From Liolophura sinensis (lineage: Eukaryota; Mollusca; Polyplacophora; Chitonida; Chitonidae), in the NCBI RefSeq assembly GCF_032854445.1, contig NC_088295.1, positions 91,195,805-91,259,804 on the forward strand: DNA of 64,000 nt. The letters run 5' to 3'. Positions 11,646-22,700 of the stretch are shown here, piece by piece (the stretch's first letter is position 1; each line of letters starts with the position of its first letter). The translations under genes and the position numbers were made by a program. Below the pieces are notes generated by a model that saw only the letters and a list, made by a program, of their open reading frames with translations, had not been told where the DNA came from and made no database searches.

Positions 11646-13797
11646 AGACCATCCCGAACAAATTGATAAGCGTTATATCACAGGATTCTTCTAAGTGCTA
11701 ACACAAAGTCATCGGTGTATATGGTGGATAACTCGAATATGTTAATACAGATAGATGGAATACAACATGATGTGCTCCAGCTAACGACGTCGACTATAAC
11801 GTCTGGTTATCATGCATAAAACAACGTCTAAATGGAGGTCAGTTAAAGGTGCTTTTGGGGAAAAAATGACTTAGAAAGTCAGCAAGTGTTGTGATCTACG
11901 AACACTGGTATTAATTATGTTGTGAACCCATATCAGGCCTACGAAAATTCCAGATGCAGGTGCATACGGGTCCTTCAGTAATATAGGTAGTTTTCCGTGA
12001 GGTTACCCTTACGTATAGCGATTTACAGAATGAAAATTGTGTTGATTTCAGAGAAGTTCATGCTTGATTTTGTTACAGATGCACCTGGTGTTTTATTCTA
12101 CCGACTATGAGAGCTTTGATGCTGCCCAGAACAGGCCCCAAGGTTTAGCCGTTATTGCCGTCTTATTTGAGGTCAGTTTACACGAAGTTCTGACGAATAA
12201 GATAAGTTTTGTCTGCACATTTATTAAGAACTTATTAGGAATATACCAAGTTCATATAACATTATTTATCTTAATCCCATCTTAAAGGAACGTTCACTGG
12301 ACGAGATTGAGGCAGAAAATAAATGTATCTTGCATTCTTAAATATCAGAGATTGGAAATCAGTTTGATCCAAACCACTGGGCAGTTGGCCCATTCAGAGA
12401 TGTTTAATTTTCTGAAATACTACTTAGTCATTACCTTACCTTGCAGACATTTTAAATTGTCAGCATCTATATCTGTATCATTCAATGTTTTGTGTAGGTC
12501 GGCGATGACGACAACGACGGTTTGGAGCCTATAATAAAGCAACTATGTAACATCCGAGAACCAGGTAATAATCAGACAAAATGATGAATTCGATTGCTGA
12601 GAATATGTATTTTTAGTAGTCAGTTTATAGGCAATAAGTTGACTTAATTGTTTTTGTTTCTGTGCATTTAATTAAATACTGAATAAGAACGTCGAATCTG
12701 TTGATTTCCCTTAGTATATGAAACAATTTTGGAAACATATTCGTACGTGTTTTAAATGCTCTGCGTTAGGTACCAATACTACTATTGAACCGATCAAGGT
12801 CAGGAATCTACTGCCGGATGATATCAGCCGCTGGTACAGATATCGGGGCAGTCTAACCACCCCACCGTGTTTCCAGAGTGTCATATGGACCATCTACAAG
12901 GATCTGGCTAAGATATCAAAGGAACAGGTAAGCTGAAGTGTCATATGGACCATCTGCCAGTCCCTGGCTAAGATGTCAAAGAAACAAGTAAGGACCTGGC
13001 TAAGATATCAGACAACTAGGTTAGCTAGAGTGTCATCTGGACCATCTACATGGACCTGATCAAGTTATCAGAGAGACAGGTGCCATGGATATTATGCCAG
13101 GCGAGACCAGGCAAGACGAGCCCCTGACGGCAAATACAGGCTGGGTACATGCCTGTTTAATTGTACTATTTAAAATATGAGACCAGTGTGTCTGTACATT
13201 TATGTGAAGTTGTCTTGCTTGTCTCGTTTTCAGTTACGTACGTTTCGGAATAATGTGCTTTCGGAAGAAGGTGGACCTCTTGTTGATAATTTCCGGCCTA
13301 CTCAGCCTTTGAACGGTCGCCTGATAGAAAAAAACACAAGAGACTGTTCCCCGGTACATTGTGAAGACAACGGCTACGGGGATAACGGCAACGGAAAAAA
13401 TGGTAATGGAAAGAACGGGAACAACGGGAACGGGAACAACGGGAACAACGGAAACGGAAGGGGATACGGAGATAACGGACGTGCTAGCTGTAAAGATCGG
13501 AAACGAAACGATGAAAACGAATGCTGGGAGAGCTCTGATTGTTATTGCGACCGAGACCGAAATGGCAATGGAAATGGTAATGGCAACGGCAATGGTAATG
13601 GCAACGGCAATGGTAATGGCAACGGCAACGGCAACGGCAATGGAAACGGAAATGGAAACGGCAATGGCAATGGCAACGGCAACGGCAACGGCAATGGCAA
13701 CGGCAACGGAAATGGCAATGGAAATGGCAACGGTAATGGTAATGGCAACGGCAATGGCAATGGCAACGGTAATGGAAACGGAAATGGCCATAAATAG
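8029..13797 (+). CDS. Secreted nacrein-like alpha-carbonic anhydrase A with Asn-Gly repeat tail
   Basis: Eight coding exons: 8029-8089, 10253-10276, 10663-10839, 11223-11374, 12079-12171, 12498-12564, 12770-12927 and 13234-13797. All junctions are GT/AG and in phase, giving 431 aa. The N-terminus is a signal peptide ([17 protein letters not shown]). The alpha-CA domain follows, with [17 protein letters not shown] (zinc ligands His94 and His96 in CA II numbering), GSEHDVN (Glu106), EMHLVFYS (His119), SLTTPPC (Thr199) and [12 protein letters not shown]. Cysteines in FCGG and TPPC match the disulfide of secreted CAs. The CA II His64 position appears to be Glu (NTGEQ). The enzyme should hydrate CO2 outside the cell and so supply carbonate. 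The tail has a cysteine framework, an Asn/Gly-rich stretch and 38 consecutive Asn-Gly pairs ending in HK. In Pinctada nacrein the repeat sits inside the CA domain; here it is C-terminal. Confidence 0.92.
8462..8697 (-). mobile_element. Family A SINE in intron 1 of gene A
   Basis: Reverse copy running from TTTATTTGATTGGTGTTTGC (tail side) to a degraded tRNA-like head (ACTGAGCCACGGGCC). The head carries a small rearrangement, with GGGTCATTA present twice. Confidence 0.87.
9412..9555 (-). mobile_element. Family A SINE fragment
   Basis: Retains only the central body on the minus strand (AGAATATTTCACTTCTACAA through CTTCCCACGTACGTCC). It lacks both the tail and most of the head, and the 43-bp array abuts it directly. 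Confidence 0.8.
9556..10143. repeat. 43-bp minisatellite in intron 1 of gene A
   Basis: About 14 highly similar copies of a 43-bp unit containing GGTTCTAATCCACATGTTTA and CTTAGGAAGTACAAGTATAT. Low divergence suggests recent expansion. Confidence 0.93.
10290..10410. repeat. Short ~33-bp tandem repeat in intron 2 of gene A
   Basis: Three to four copies of a unit containing CCTTAATCATTATACACTTA, just downstream of the 24-nt exon 2. Confidence 0.75.
11581..11645. repeat. (CT)n microsatellite in intron 4 of gene A
   Basis: Nearly pure CT run with two interruptions. Confidence 0.95.
12928..13079 (+). repeat. Tandem duplications of the exon 7/donor boundary, gene A
   Basis: After the exon 7 donor, the last ~50 bp of the exon plus the first bases of the intron recur. 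A 60-bp copy lies at 12928-12987, a partial copy at 12988-13019 and a 60-bp copy at 13020-13079. Each carries a version of GTCATATGGACCATCTAC and a CAG/GT-like donor. An in-frame TGA follows the true donor (GTAAGCTGA), so use of a downstream donor would truncate the protein. Confidence 0.88.
13561..13788 (+). repeat. Coding hexanucleotide repeat, 38 Asn-Gly pairs
   Basis: Repeats of AAYGGN encode (Asn-Gly)38 with no interruption. Third positions vary (AAT/AAC and GGC/GGT/GGA), so the DNA is less uniform than the protein. This fits selection for the dipeptide, or an old expansion. Long open frames in the other five readings are by-products of the period of six. Confidence 0.97.
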
Positions 13798-13849
13798 ATC
13801 CAGTCCTTTTTGACTTCATGATATGTTTGCTGGATAACTGCTTTGCAAC

Positions 13850-13855
13850 AATAAA
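13850..13855 (+). terminator. Polyadenylation signal of gene A
   Basis: AATAAA 53 bp after the stop codon. A second AATAAA at 14270-14275 is a possible alternative site. Confidence 0.7.
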
Positions 13856-13859
13856 CCTA

Positions 13860-14454
13860 ACCGTCTTGCCTAACTGTTTCACTATTGCTAGAATAATGAA
13901 CGACCGGCACAAAGAACCAGCTGCTTGTACCTGAAAACAGCTTCCATCAGATCTCCTGTAATGTTGTGATTCCACGGACACGGGATTTCGTTTTCGATTA
14001 CTCGTTAATTCTTCTAAGAAAGGGACACACATACACTACGCTGGAGTGCTTCCAAGGAATCGGCGGGATTTTGTAACGCACACGTTAACGTAAAGGTAAT
14101 AGAACTGGCGGCGTAGTAGAATCGCAGATACCAACGCATGGGGCGTGGAAAGCTGTAATTGAAGCGTGAAGTAATTGCATAAAGTAACACAATCACAAAC
14201 GCAGTCGCATGTCCACCGAAACACAGTCTAAGATTTTTCGCACCAATTAAACAATTTCATGTATTTGAAAATAAAACATAATTTCACACTGGTACTATCT
14301 TCTTCTTTGATCTATGTTACAGACTTGCACATTCAAGCTCAAGGAAAATAGGCATGCCATATGTACTCTTGGTAGTGCATGAATATACACCGTGTGTGCA
14401 GATTGCAAAAAGAAAAACAAAAGGAGAAAAGCACGCAACTGTAAGGTTACAAGG
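13860..14454. other. Downstream flank of gene A, no other feature
   Basis: Contains the possible second poly(A) signal at 14270 and nothing else I can support. Confidence 0.5.
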
Positions 14455-14790
14455 TTACACCTGACATTACTTGGGGACTTAGGATCAATCCTGGGTCGTG
14501 TCACACCTAAGACCTTAAAAGAGGAACTGGTAACTTCTTCGCTTGGCATTCGGCATGAAGGGGATAGTGCAACGACTGGTATATGGTATTAGTATAGTAG
14601 CTCGGGCGGTCGGCTTACTTGCCTTCGGTAAGCCGTCTCAGTGAAGCAGCACTGGAATAAAGAGCGGTAGAAATCCGTCCTGCAACAAGGAGGCACATTA
14701 CATGCACTCTAAAAATTCCTTCGGTATCATATGACTGAAAAGTTGTTAAGTACGACGTTAAACCGAAGCACTCACTCACTCACTTACTTG
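14455..14790 (+). mobile_element. SINE family B, long variant
   Basis: Begins near ACACCTGACATTACTTGGGG and ends in GTTAAGTACGACGTTAAACC followed by (ACTC)n. A central GTCGGCTTACTTGCCTTCGG block is shared with the minus-strand copy at 35358-35640. The tRNA-like head is missing or degraded. Confidence 0.75.
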
Positions 14791-14803
14791 GAAACTCTTC
14801 GGT

Positions 14804-15147
14804 GGCCTAATGGTTTGAACGTTCGCCTCGAATTCGGGAGATTTGGGATGAAATCGGGCGTCGGGTCATACCAAAAACTTTAAAAAAGCACTTGTTGCTG
14901 TCTCGCTTAGCCTTCACCACTGAGACGTCCAAAGAAACAGAACTGGTTGATCCGGTATCTGGGTTGGGTGTCATTTCTGCTGTCTTCGACATGATACTTC
15001 AGTGGCGGCAAGACTTTGGGGACATGGACTCGCCCTACCACAAAGAGGCACAGTACATGTATATGTACACACACCTTATGACTGCGTTTTCATATCAATG
15101 AAAATTTGTTAAGTACGACATAAAACTTCAAGCATACATACATACAT
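14804..15147 (+). mobile_element. SINE family B
   Basis: The tRNA-like head GGTGGCCTAATGGTTTGAAC is followed by a body with TTCGACATGATACTTCAGTGG and a tail ending in TTGTTAAGTACGACATAAAA, then CATA repeats. It sits directly after another family B copy. Confidence 0.85.
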
Positions 15148-15792
15148 TATTTGAAGTGAAGTTTAAACTGTAAAAACTCGTACTGTTTTACAGCAAAAAA
15201 TGCTGGCAACATTGTGACCAGTAAATTTAACTGTATATTTCAGCGCCCCTTGTTCGCCTTGTCACTTTAGATGTCTACTGCAAATTACCAGTAAAACCTA
15301 CTGAAAAGGATCAGAGGTTCACACCACATTTAAAAGCAAAAATATATTGGTTACACATGAGGATTTGCAGTATGCTTGTCTGCAATAATACAGTGCTTTA
15401 TTATAAATGTATACTAAATATCATGCAAGTTATATTATTTGCCACTGAAGAATTACGAGGTCTCTAGATGTAAAGTAAATCTATGCCTCGACATTTATAG
15501 ACATTTATATTATAGCTGTCAACCAAAATGGACGTTGCAGGTGAATAAGCGTAAGGCCTATTCCCAAGGCGAGGTTTAAAACAAACTACCAAAGAACAAA
15601 GTATATAATGTACGAAAATAGGACGGAATTATGCAAGGAGAAACAGTTATCAGTTTTCAATGATGATGGGAAGACACAAGACATGTTCTAGTTGACTGAG
15701 TGAAATCAGTATTCAAATCATATACCATGCTAGTCTAAGAATATATGTTGTCGATAACAAAATATGTATCACAGTTGCACTTTACCATCTTA
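15148..15792. other. Intergenic, no supported feature
   Basis: AT-rich sequence with no open frame of note and no repeat seen. Confidence 0.5.
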
Positions 15793-17110
15793 CGACTGTT
15801 AGAGTACAGACTAGTGTGCAATAGCCCCTCACCAATTATGGCAGGTTCCATACAGCACTAGTGTGCAATAGTCCCTCACCAATTATGGCAGGTTCCATTT
15901 AGCACTAGTGTGCAGTAGTCCCTCACCAATTATGGCAGGCTCCATAAGCACTAGTGTGCAATAGTCCCTCACCAATTATTGCAGGTTCCATACAGTACTA
16001 GTGTGCGGTAGTCCCACACCAATTATGGCAGGTTCCATACAGCACTAGTGTGCAGTAGTCCCTCACCAATTATGGCAGCTTACATACGACACTAGTGTGC
16101 AGTAGTCCCTCACCAATTATGGCAGCTTACATACGACACTAGTGTGCAGTAGTCCCTCACCAATTATGGCAGCTTGCATACGACACTAGTGTGCAGTAGT
16201 CCCTCACCTATTATGGCAACTCACATACAGCACTAGTGTGCAGTAGTCCCTCGCCAATTATGGCAGGTTACATACAGCACTTGTGTGTAATAGTCCCACA
16301 TCAATTATTGCAGGTTACACACGGCGCTAGTGTACAGTAGTCACACACCAATCATGGCAGGTTACATACAGCACTAATGTACAGTAGTCACACACCGATT
16401 ATGGCAGGTTACATACAACACTTGTGTGCAGCAATACCACATCAATTATGGCAGCTTACATACAGCACTAGTGTGCAGTAGTCCCACACCAACTATGGTA
16501 GCTTACGTACAGCACTAGTGTGCAGTATTCCCACACCAATCATAGCAGGTTACATACAACACTAGTGTGCAGTAGTCCCTGACCAGTTATGGCAGGTTAC
16601 ATACAGCACTAGTGTGCGGTAGTCCCTCACTAATTATAACAGCTTACGTACAGCTCTAGTGTGCAGTGGTCCCACACCAATTATGTCAGTTTTCATACAG
16701 CACTAGTGTACAGTAGTCACACACCAATTATGGCAGGTTACATACAGCACTAATGTACAGTAGTCACACACCGATTATGGCAGGTTACATACAACACCTG
16801 TGTGCAGCAATACCAAATCAATTATGGCAGCTTACATACAGCACTAGTGTGCAGTAGTCCCACACCAACTATGGTAGCTTACGTACAGCACTAGTGTGCA
16901 GTATTCCCACACCAATCATAGCAGGTTACATACAACACTAGTGTGCAGTAGTCCCTGACCAGTTATGGCAGGTTACATACAGCACTAGTGTGCGGTAGTC
17001 CCTCACTAATTATAACAGCTTACGTACAGCTCTAGTGTGTAGTAGTCCCACACCAATTATGTCAGTTTTCATACAGCACTAGTTTGCAGCAGTCTCACGC
17101 CGATTATGGC
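15793..17110. repeat. 47-bp minisatellite with higher-order repeat, between genes A and B
   Basis: About 28 copies of a 47-bp unit containing CACCAATTATGGCAGGTTAC and AGCACTAGTGTGCAGTAGTC. A block of eight units beginning near 16371 recurs from 16747, a shift of 376 bp (8 x 47), with shared private variants. This is duplication of a multi-unit block, not only of single units. Confidence 0.93.
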
Positions 17111-19649
17111 AGATTATACACAGCAACGACAGGTCTAAATTGCTATCCCTACTGATGAACTACAGTATACCCAGCCTGACATTTATACTTATTAACGCTG
17201 TAATTTTAGCAGTGAGAATTCCATGAATAAAAGTACATTGGAAGATCTGATATAGCTGTAAATCTACAACAAAACTGACGGCAATTTTGGTGACCAGTAC
17301 TTTCCACTGTGTACGCACATGTACAGCTGCCTAATCGCCTTATATTACTGGAGATTAACTGCATGGCATGGAAAGTATCCCATATAACTAGAATGACCGG
17401 TTGGTGTTCATGCCATACCAGGATTACCCGCGTACCTTGATAAACTGACAGATTTTCCATGACCTCGCATTGTAAAGCCGGATATAGACCATATTTAAAC
17501 TTTTCACCTCATTGGAAAGAGGCTAGAATTATCTTAAAGCTCATCCAGACTCCAAGAAATTTAACCAGAAAGTCTCACAACAGAAGAAAAAGATGATATA
17601 TAACAAAAATATTAATTATTGGTCACACAAATGCGTAAACACAGGTAAACTTTTTTTGTAACAATATAAGTGACCTTTTCAAAGAAAATTATACAAAAAA
17701 AAGAAATTAGGTGAAAGTGCACTGTATCTTTCATAGCAGTACATGTAAGTTGTCAGAACAGAATAAACCATGAATATGCACATAAGAATAAAGTTCAGAC
17801 TTGTATAAAGGATACCATTCAAATTGCTAAAACTATCTTTCAGCTGAACTCCAGCCAGGACATTAAAAATATACCCACACACATAGGTAAGCCAGTCCGC
17901 TCATGTTGAATGCATTGAAAATCTGAGTTCTTATTTAAAATAATTTAAAGACCAACATTGTGATGGTATCATATAATTTGTATATACATGAGATATACAA
18001 TTTAATCAGGACTCTTTTTTTCTTCCTCAGTATTTTTATCCAAAAATCATTACTTAAAATAGCCAGTTAGGGTGTTAAATGGATAATGTACAATACAACC
18101 CAGGCAATGTGGGATCCGACTCCCCTTTCTGTGCACCCTAACTGAACATCTCAATTTTCTGTATCTAAAAATGCACAGGCTCACACAATAATTTATGAAC
18201 TGTTGTCACTTTGCGTCACACAATACACATATTGAGTATTTACACTTTATATTGTTTTACAAATAAGATGTATCACTCTTTCCAACTATGACAAAAAACT
18301 ACCTCGCTCATAGCCCCTATCGTAACGATGCTGAAATCGGCCTTCCTTTCGTACACAAGTATAACGAAACAGTGTGTACACTGTCCTTAATGTGACACAT
18401 TGTAGGTCATAAATAGGCAGGTCACCATGACAATTCCTGCGGAAAAAGTAATCTAATTTGTTTACGTAAAAATAAAATCCCGTTACAGGCCTTTTTAGTA
18501 ACGCATTCAAACCTATTTATGTCTTATTGAAGTCAAGAAAACAAGAGAAGCAACTTTATACAATTTGATTAATCTCCGGTTCATTACTCAGAAGTGGGGC
18601 AAATGCAATTTCTTTGAAATACATGTAGGTCTTGTCAAGTGGGTCGAATCTGTCAGAACATGTAATCACGATTTTGTTTTTCACCTATTCAGGTGCAAGC
18701 AGCGGATCAGTGGACGGAATATCGTCCGTCATTGTGGCGAAGCCGGTTTTGTAAGATTGTGGTGAATTTTTGTCTGTATTTGAATGCACGTTAACATGTA
18801 AATTGCGCTGATCGTGTGTATATGCGAAAACTGATAGGTTTGTGTATGTAAGGTACACAAGGATACTTCTATGTTATGCTTTATGTTTTATGTTTTACTT
18901 AACAATTAACAAAACAACGAATGCATACAGATATAATTATATTCTAAATTCCAACGGAAATCAATCCAATAGTAGAATCATCATCATACCATCGTCTATT
19001 GCTCCATCGGCTGTCGTTGCATCGCCCGATAGATCGAAGAGATATGAAATGACACTGCAAAGCGACGAAAAGTTTGTAGATGCGATTAAAACAAAAATGT
19101 CTGGATGTCCACGGTCCCATATTTTAAGTAAAATGCTGCAGTTCTTGACATATAGACTTGTAAGTCTAGTGATATGCCACACCGTCGTTACACATGATTG
19201 TGAATATATCAGACTAGACTCAGTTTATAAGTTTTAGAGCAAATTCTTTGAACTTTTAACATCTGAAATCTTTGCGTTTAGTATTTACTCTTAAAAAACG
19301 AATGATTCTTCTGAAAATATGACAGTCAAGTATATCATAACAAAACCAACTATCTTGAGAAGTGCATGTCAGGATATTGTGTCAGTTTCCGTTATCGTTT
19401 TTGTATTCTGGTGCAGTACAGCTTACTAGTATACACATGACAGCAAACTGGTATACATCTACCTGAGTGAAGTTTTATTCACAAACTTTCTCATTTCGTC
19501 GTTCTTTTTTCAACAAAAAGAAATATTTCATGCGAAAGTCGAAAAAGAAGGAAAGCGTGTCTGAACGGAAAAGACTAATAATAGCACACCTGTTTCCTGG
19601 AAATGCTGTATGTATGAAAGTGAAGCCTCTCCCTTTTGTTACGCAACCC
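17111..19649. other. Intergenic upstream of gene B
   Basis: No supported gene. An open frame at 18842-19237 (+, 131 codons) starts with a hydrophobic stretch (ILLCYALCFMFYLTI). It shows no domain I recognise and no splice or codon evidence, so it is not called as a gene. Confidence 0.45.
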
Positions 19650-19657
19650 TATAAATA
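19650..19657 (+). promoter_or_regulatory. TATA box of carbonic anhydrase gene B
   Basis: TATAAATA 118 bp before the start codon. It mirrors the gene A arrangement, so transcription probably starts near 19680. Confidence 0.65.
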
Positions 19658-19767
19658 ATGGCAATTCGGCGGAAATGTGTTCAACTGATCGTGCTGACCA
19701 CCTGTGAACTGCGAGATCTCGCGTCATTGGCAAAGACAACATCTGGACATTAGAGATAGAACTCACC

Positions 19768-22700
19768 ATGGGCCTTTTTCGATTCTTTACTTTGATCAAC
19801 ATTGTCGCTTTGTGTGCAGCCGGCGCTGGTAAGTTTCATTTATCAAACGCTCTGACCAAAATGGTTCCCTTAACTATGTCGAGGGAATAGAAAACGTACA
19901 TGCAAGTAGAGAAAACATTTGTAATGATCATTAATTTACATGTTGGAATATTTACGTTGATGGCTTGATGTTATTTGATCGCTGTTTAAATGTACACTAA
20001 CTGTACGTTTGGACTTATGCGACCGTGGGCAATTTTATGCGTTGTAGGAACTGGAATGTCCCGGATAAACCACTGACATTTGGCAAGTGACTGGCGAACA
20101 TTCACACCATATTATTGAAAAACATATCTTTGCTGTGAAAGCGAATATTGCAACATATACGCTGGTCTGTATTATTTTTATTTTTTAACCCTGAAGTCGT
20201 CAACACAGGCCAAGAAATCCTAAGTATTTTCTTCTAAAATTACCATTGCTTCTTGTGTTGCTCACATTAACGCTAACAACTGTCACTGGTGTGACCTGTT
20301 TCTGTCTTTAACGTATACATTGATATATTCCGCAGAATGAAATAAATACTTGCTAGAAATATTTAAGTCATTAAATAGCATCTTAAAAACAAGTGAGCAT
20401 AGTTTTCTCCATTACTCATTACTTGTGTCTTTAATATCACGCATGCCTTGCACAATGTAGCGGTCTTCAAGCTATATGTCACTGCTGTAACAGTAAGAGA
20501 AATTATTCATCAAAAGGACAAACACATTAATTTATTCATTTATGTATTTGACTGGTGTTTTACGCTGTACGTGAATATTTCACTTATACGACGATGGTGA
20601 AAATAATGAGGGGAGGGAAACCCACAAATACACTAATTATCAGGAGTGGTTATACATTTACCTTTGGAAATATGATGACATTGACACTAAATATACCTCT
20701 GCCTTTGGAAATATGATGGCACTGACACTAATTATACCATTGCCTTTAGAAATAAGACGGCATTGACACTAATTATACATCTGCCTTTGGAAATATGATG
20801 GCACTGACACTAATTATACCATTGCCTTTGGACACGTGCTGCCACTGACACTGAGTTTTTAAAGTAAACTACCATTTTAAGGGTTTATTGGATGTGATAT
20901 TCACAAAGGTTTATTCTTTGCCACTAATGTAATGGTAATTATTTCTGTTTTGGGTAAATAACTATAAAAAAAATGCGCTTTTGCATAAAGAGCCTGATAT
21001 TTGTTTTAATGAATTTCCCTTCCATTCGCCCATTGTCTTTGATGTAGTGTGAAAATATTATAGCAAGGAAAGTGAAGTCCGAATACATTCTCTAATTCAT
21101 AATGTTACATTCAATAAGCTTGTTTCTGAGACCAAGACGTCATTGTCTCGGATGGCGTCAAAGATATTCAGAAAAAAAGGAATGTTTATAATCACCAGAA
21201 CCATAAATAAATATTATAATGTCAATACAATGCATATGAAAAGGATGCTTTGTTTCATGATCATTTGTTATGATATATTTTACGGAATTTGTTGTATATT
21301 TGTGTTATCAAATATTTTGTGTTAAAATGCACAGCAGTATTAAACAAAAACAACTTCTTTTGTTTTTTACAACTTCTTTGTAACCACATTGTATGAAAAA
21401 CACAGGTTAATCTAAATTCTATTAACAAACAAACGTGAAGTCGAATGTCTACCAAAAGATCACAAAACATTGTTCATAAATGTAGTTCGATTGTTTATTC
21501 TAGTAAAATGTATTTAAAACTTTGGATTCTACTGTGGCCTTTTCTGACCATATTGGGGCAAGTGACGTCACACCAGGTTTTTCCCACTAAACACACATAT
21601 TGCTCGACATCTAGATGTCATCATTCAAAATGCATATGCATATAGATCTGTGAATGCCCTCGCCGTATGGACTTTGAAACGAACTACTTCAAGCCAAAAA
21701 TATGGATATGACGTCACTAAAACCCTCTACATCTGTCACTACCGACCTCCGTAGAATCCCATGTTTTAAACCATGTTACAATAAAAGTAAAGAAATACTT
21801 AATTAAACAGATAAATAAATCGAACTATTTTCCTGGACAGTGCTTAACGCTCTTTCACTTGGCATATATATTGCATTTTATGTTTTATTTCCCTTTAACA
21901 TAGGAATGAATTAATTTAACGACGATGAAAATTTAGAATTGTTCCACCACCTGCCGTATAACGGCGATTATCTGCGGCATAGGTGGAGGAAAGCACAGCA
22001 CAAACCCAACAGTGTTCCTAGGATTCAACCTATAATGTATTCGTTTCAAAGCTTAAGCGCACATATAAATGCAATAGTCTGGATGATGCTGTAGATAACG
22101 TTCTACAAGAACACAGACATTACAGAAACAAATTAAAAAGTTTGTTTACTTCTGATTAATTTTGTTTTCATAATAAATCCCCTTTTTATTTAGCGTTAAA
22201 ATGGGTTACGTGAATGTGTTATGCCACAATCGTTTAAGCTTTCCCTTTTATTGTTAGATTTTTAAAGGATTCCGTGGCCGAGTGGTTAGCGTGTTAACTC
22301 AAAAATAGTGAGTGAGGTGCTTCTCACGAATGCTGTCGCTGAGAGTTCAAATCCAGTTGTTAGTGCGGGCTTTCTCTCCAGTAGTACGTGTCAAGGTTTT
22401 GCCATAATGCTGGCCGTCGTCGTACAAAACAAATATGCGGCGTGAAACACCAATCAAATAATAAAATGTTTCTCTTATCCTTTCTATGGTAGCCAACCAT
22501 TTTTATTGGGCAGAGCGTAAGTACACTTCACATTTTCACAGTTTTATACCACGTTTCTTCACTTCACGTGACAAAGGCTTCACGTCACTCCACAAAATTT
22601 AGAATATTTTTCACATTGACTTCATCTGCTTTTATTTGTTTTAAACATATTTATTTTCAGTTTTAAGTTTAAATACATGATGTAACAGTCTATGTATCAT

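Noticed and set aside
13234-13791. Minus-strand open frames of 74-185 codons over the Asn-Gly region
   Set aside because: They are by-products of the hexanucleotide repeat. The plus frame has the splice acceptor, the CA C-terminus and conserved cysteines.
18842-19237. 131-codon open frame upstream of gene B
   Set aside because: AT-rich, no recognisable domain and no splice or promoter context; the hydrophobic start alone is weak evidence.
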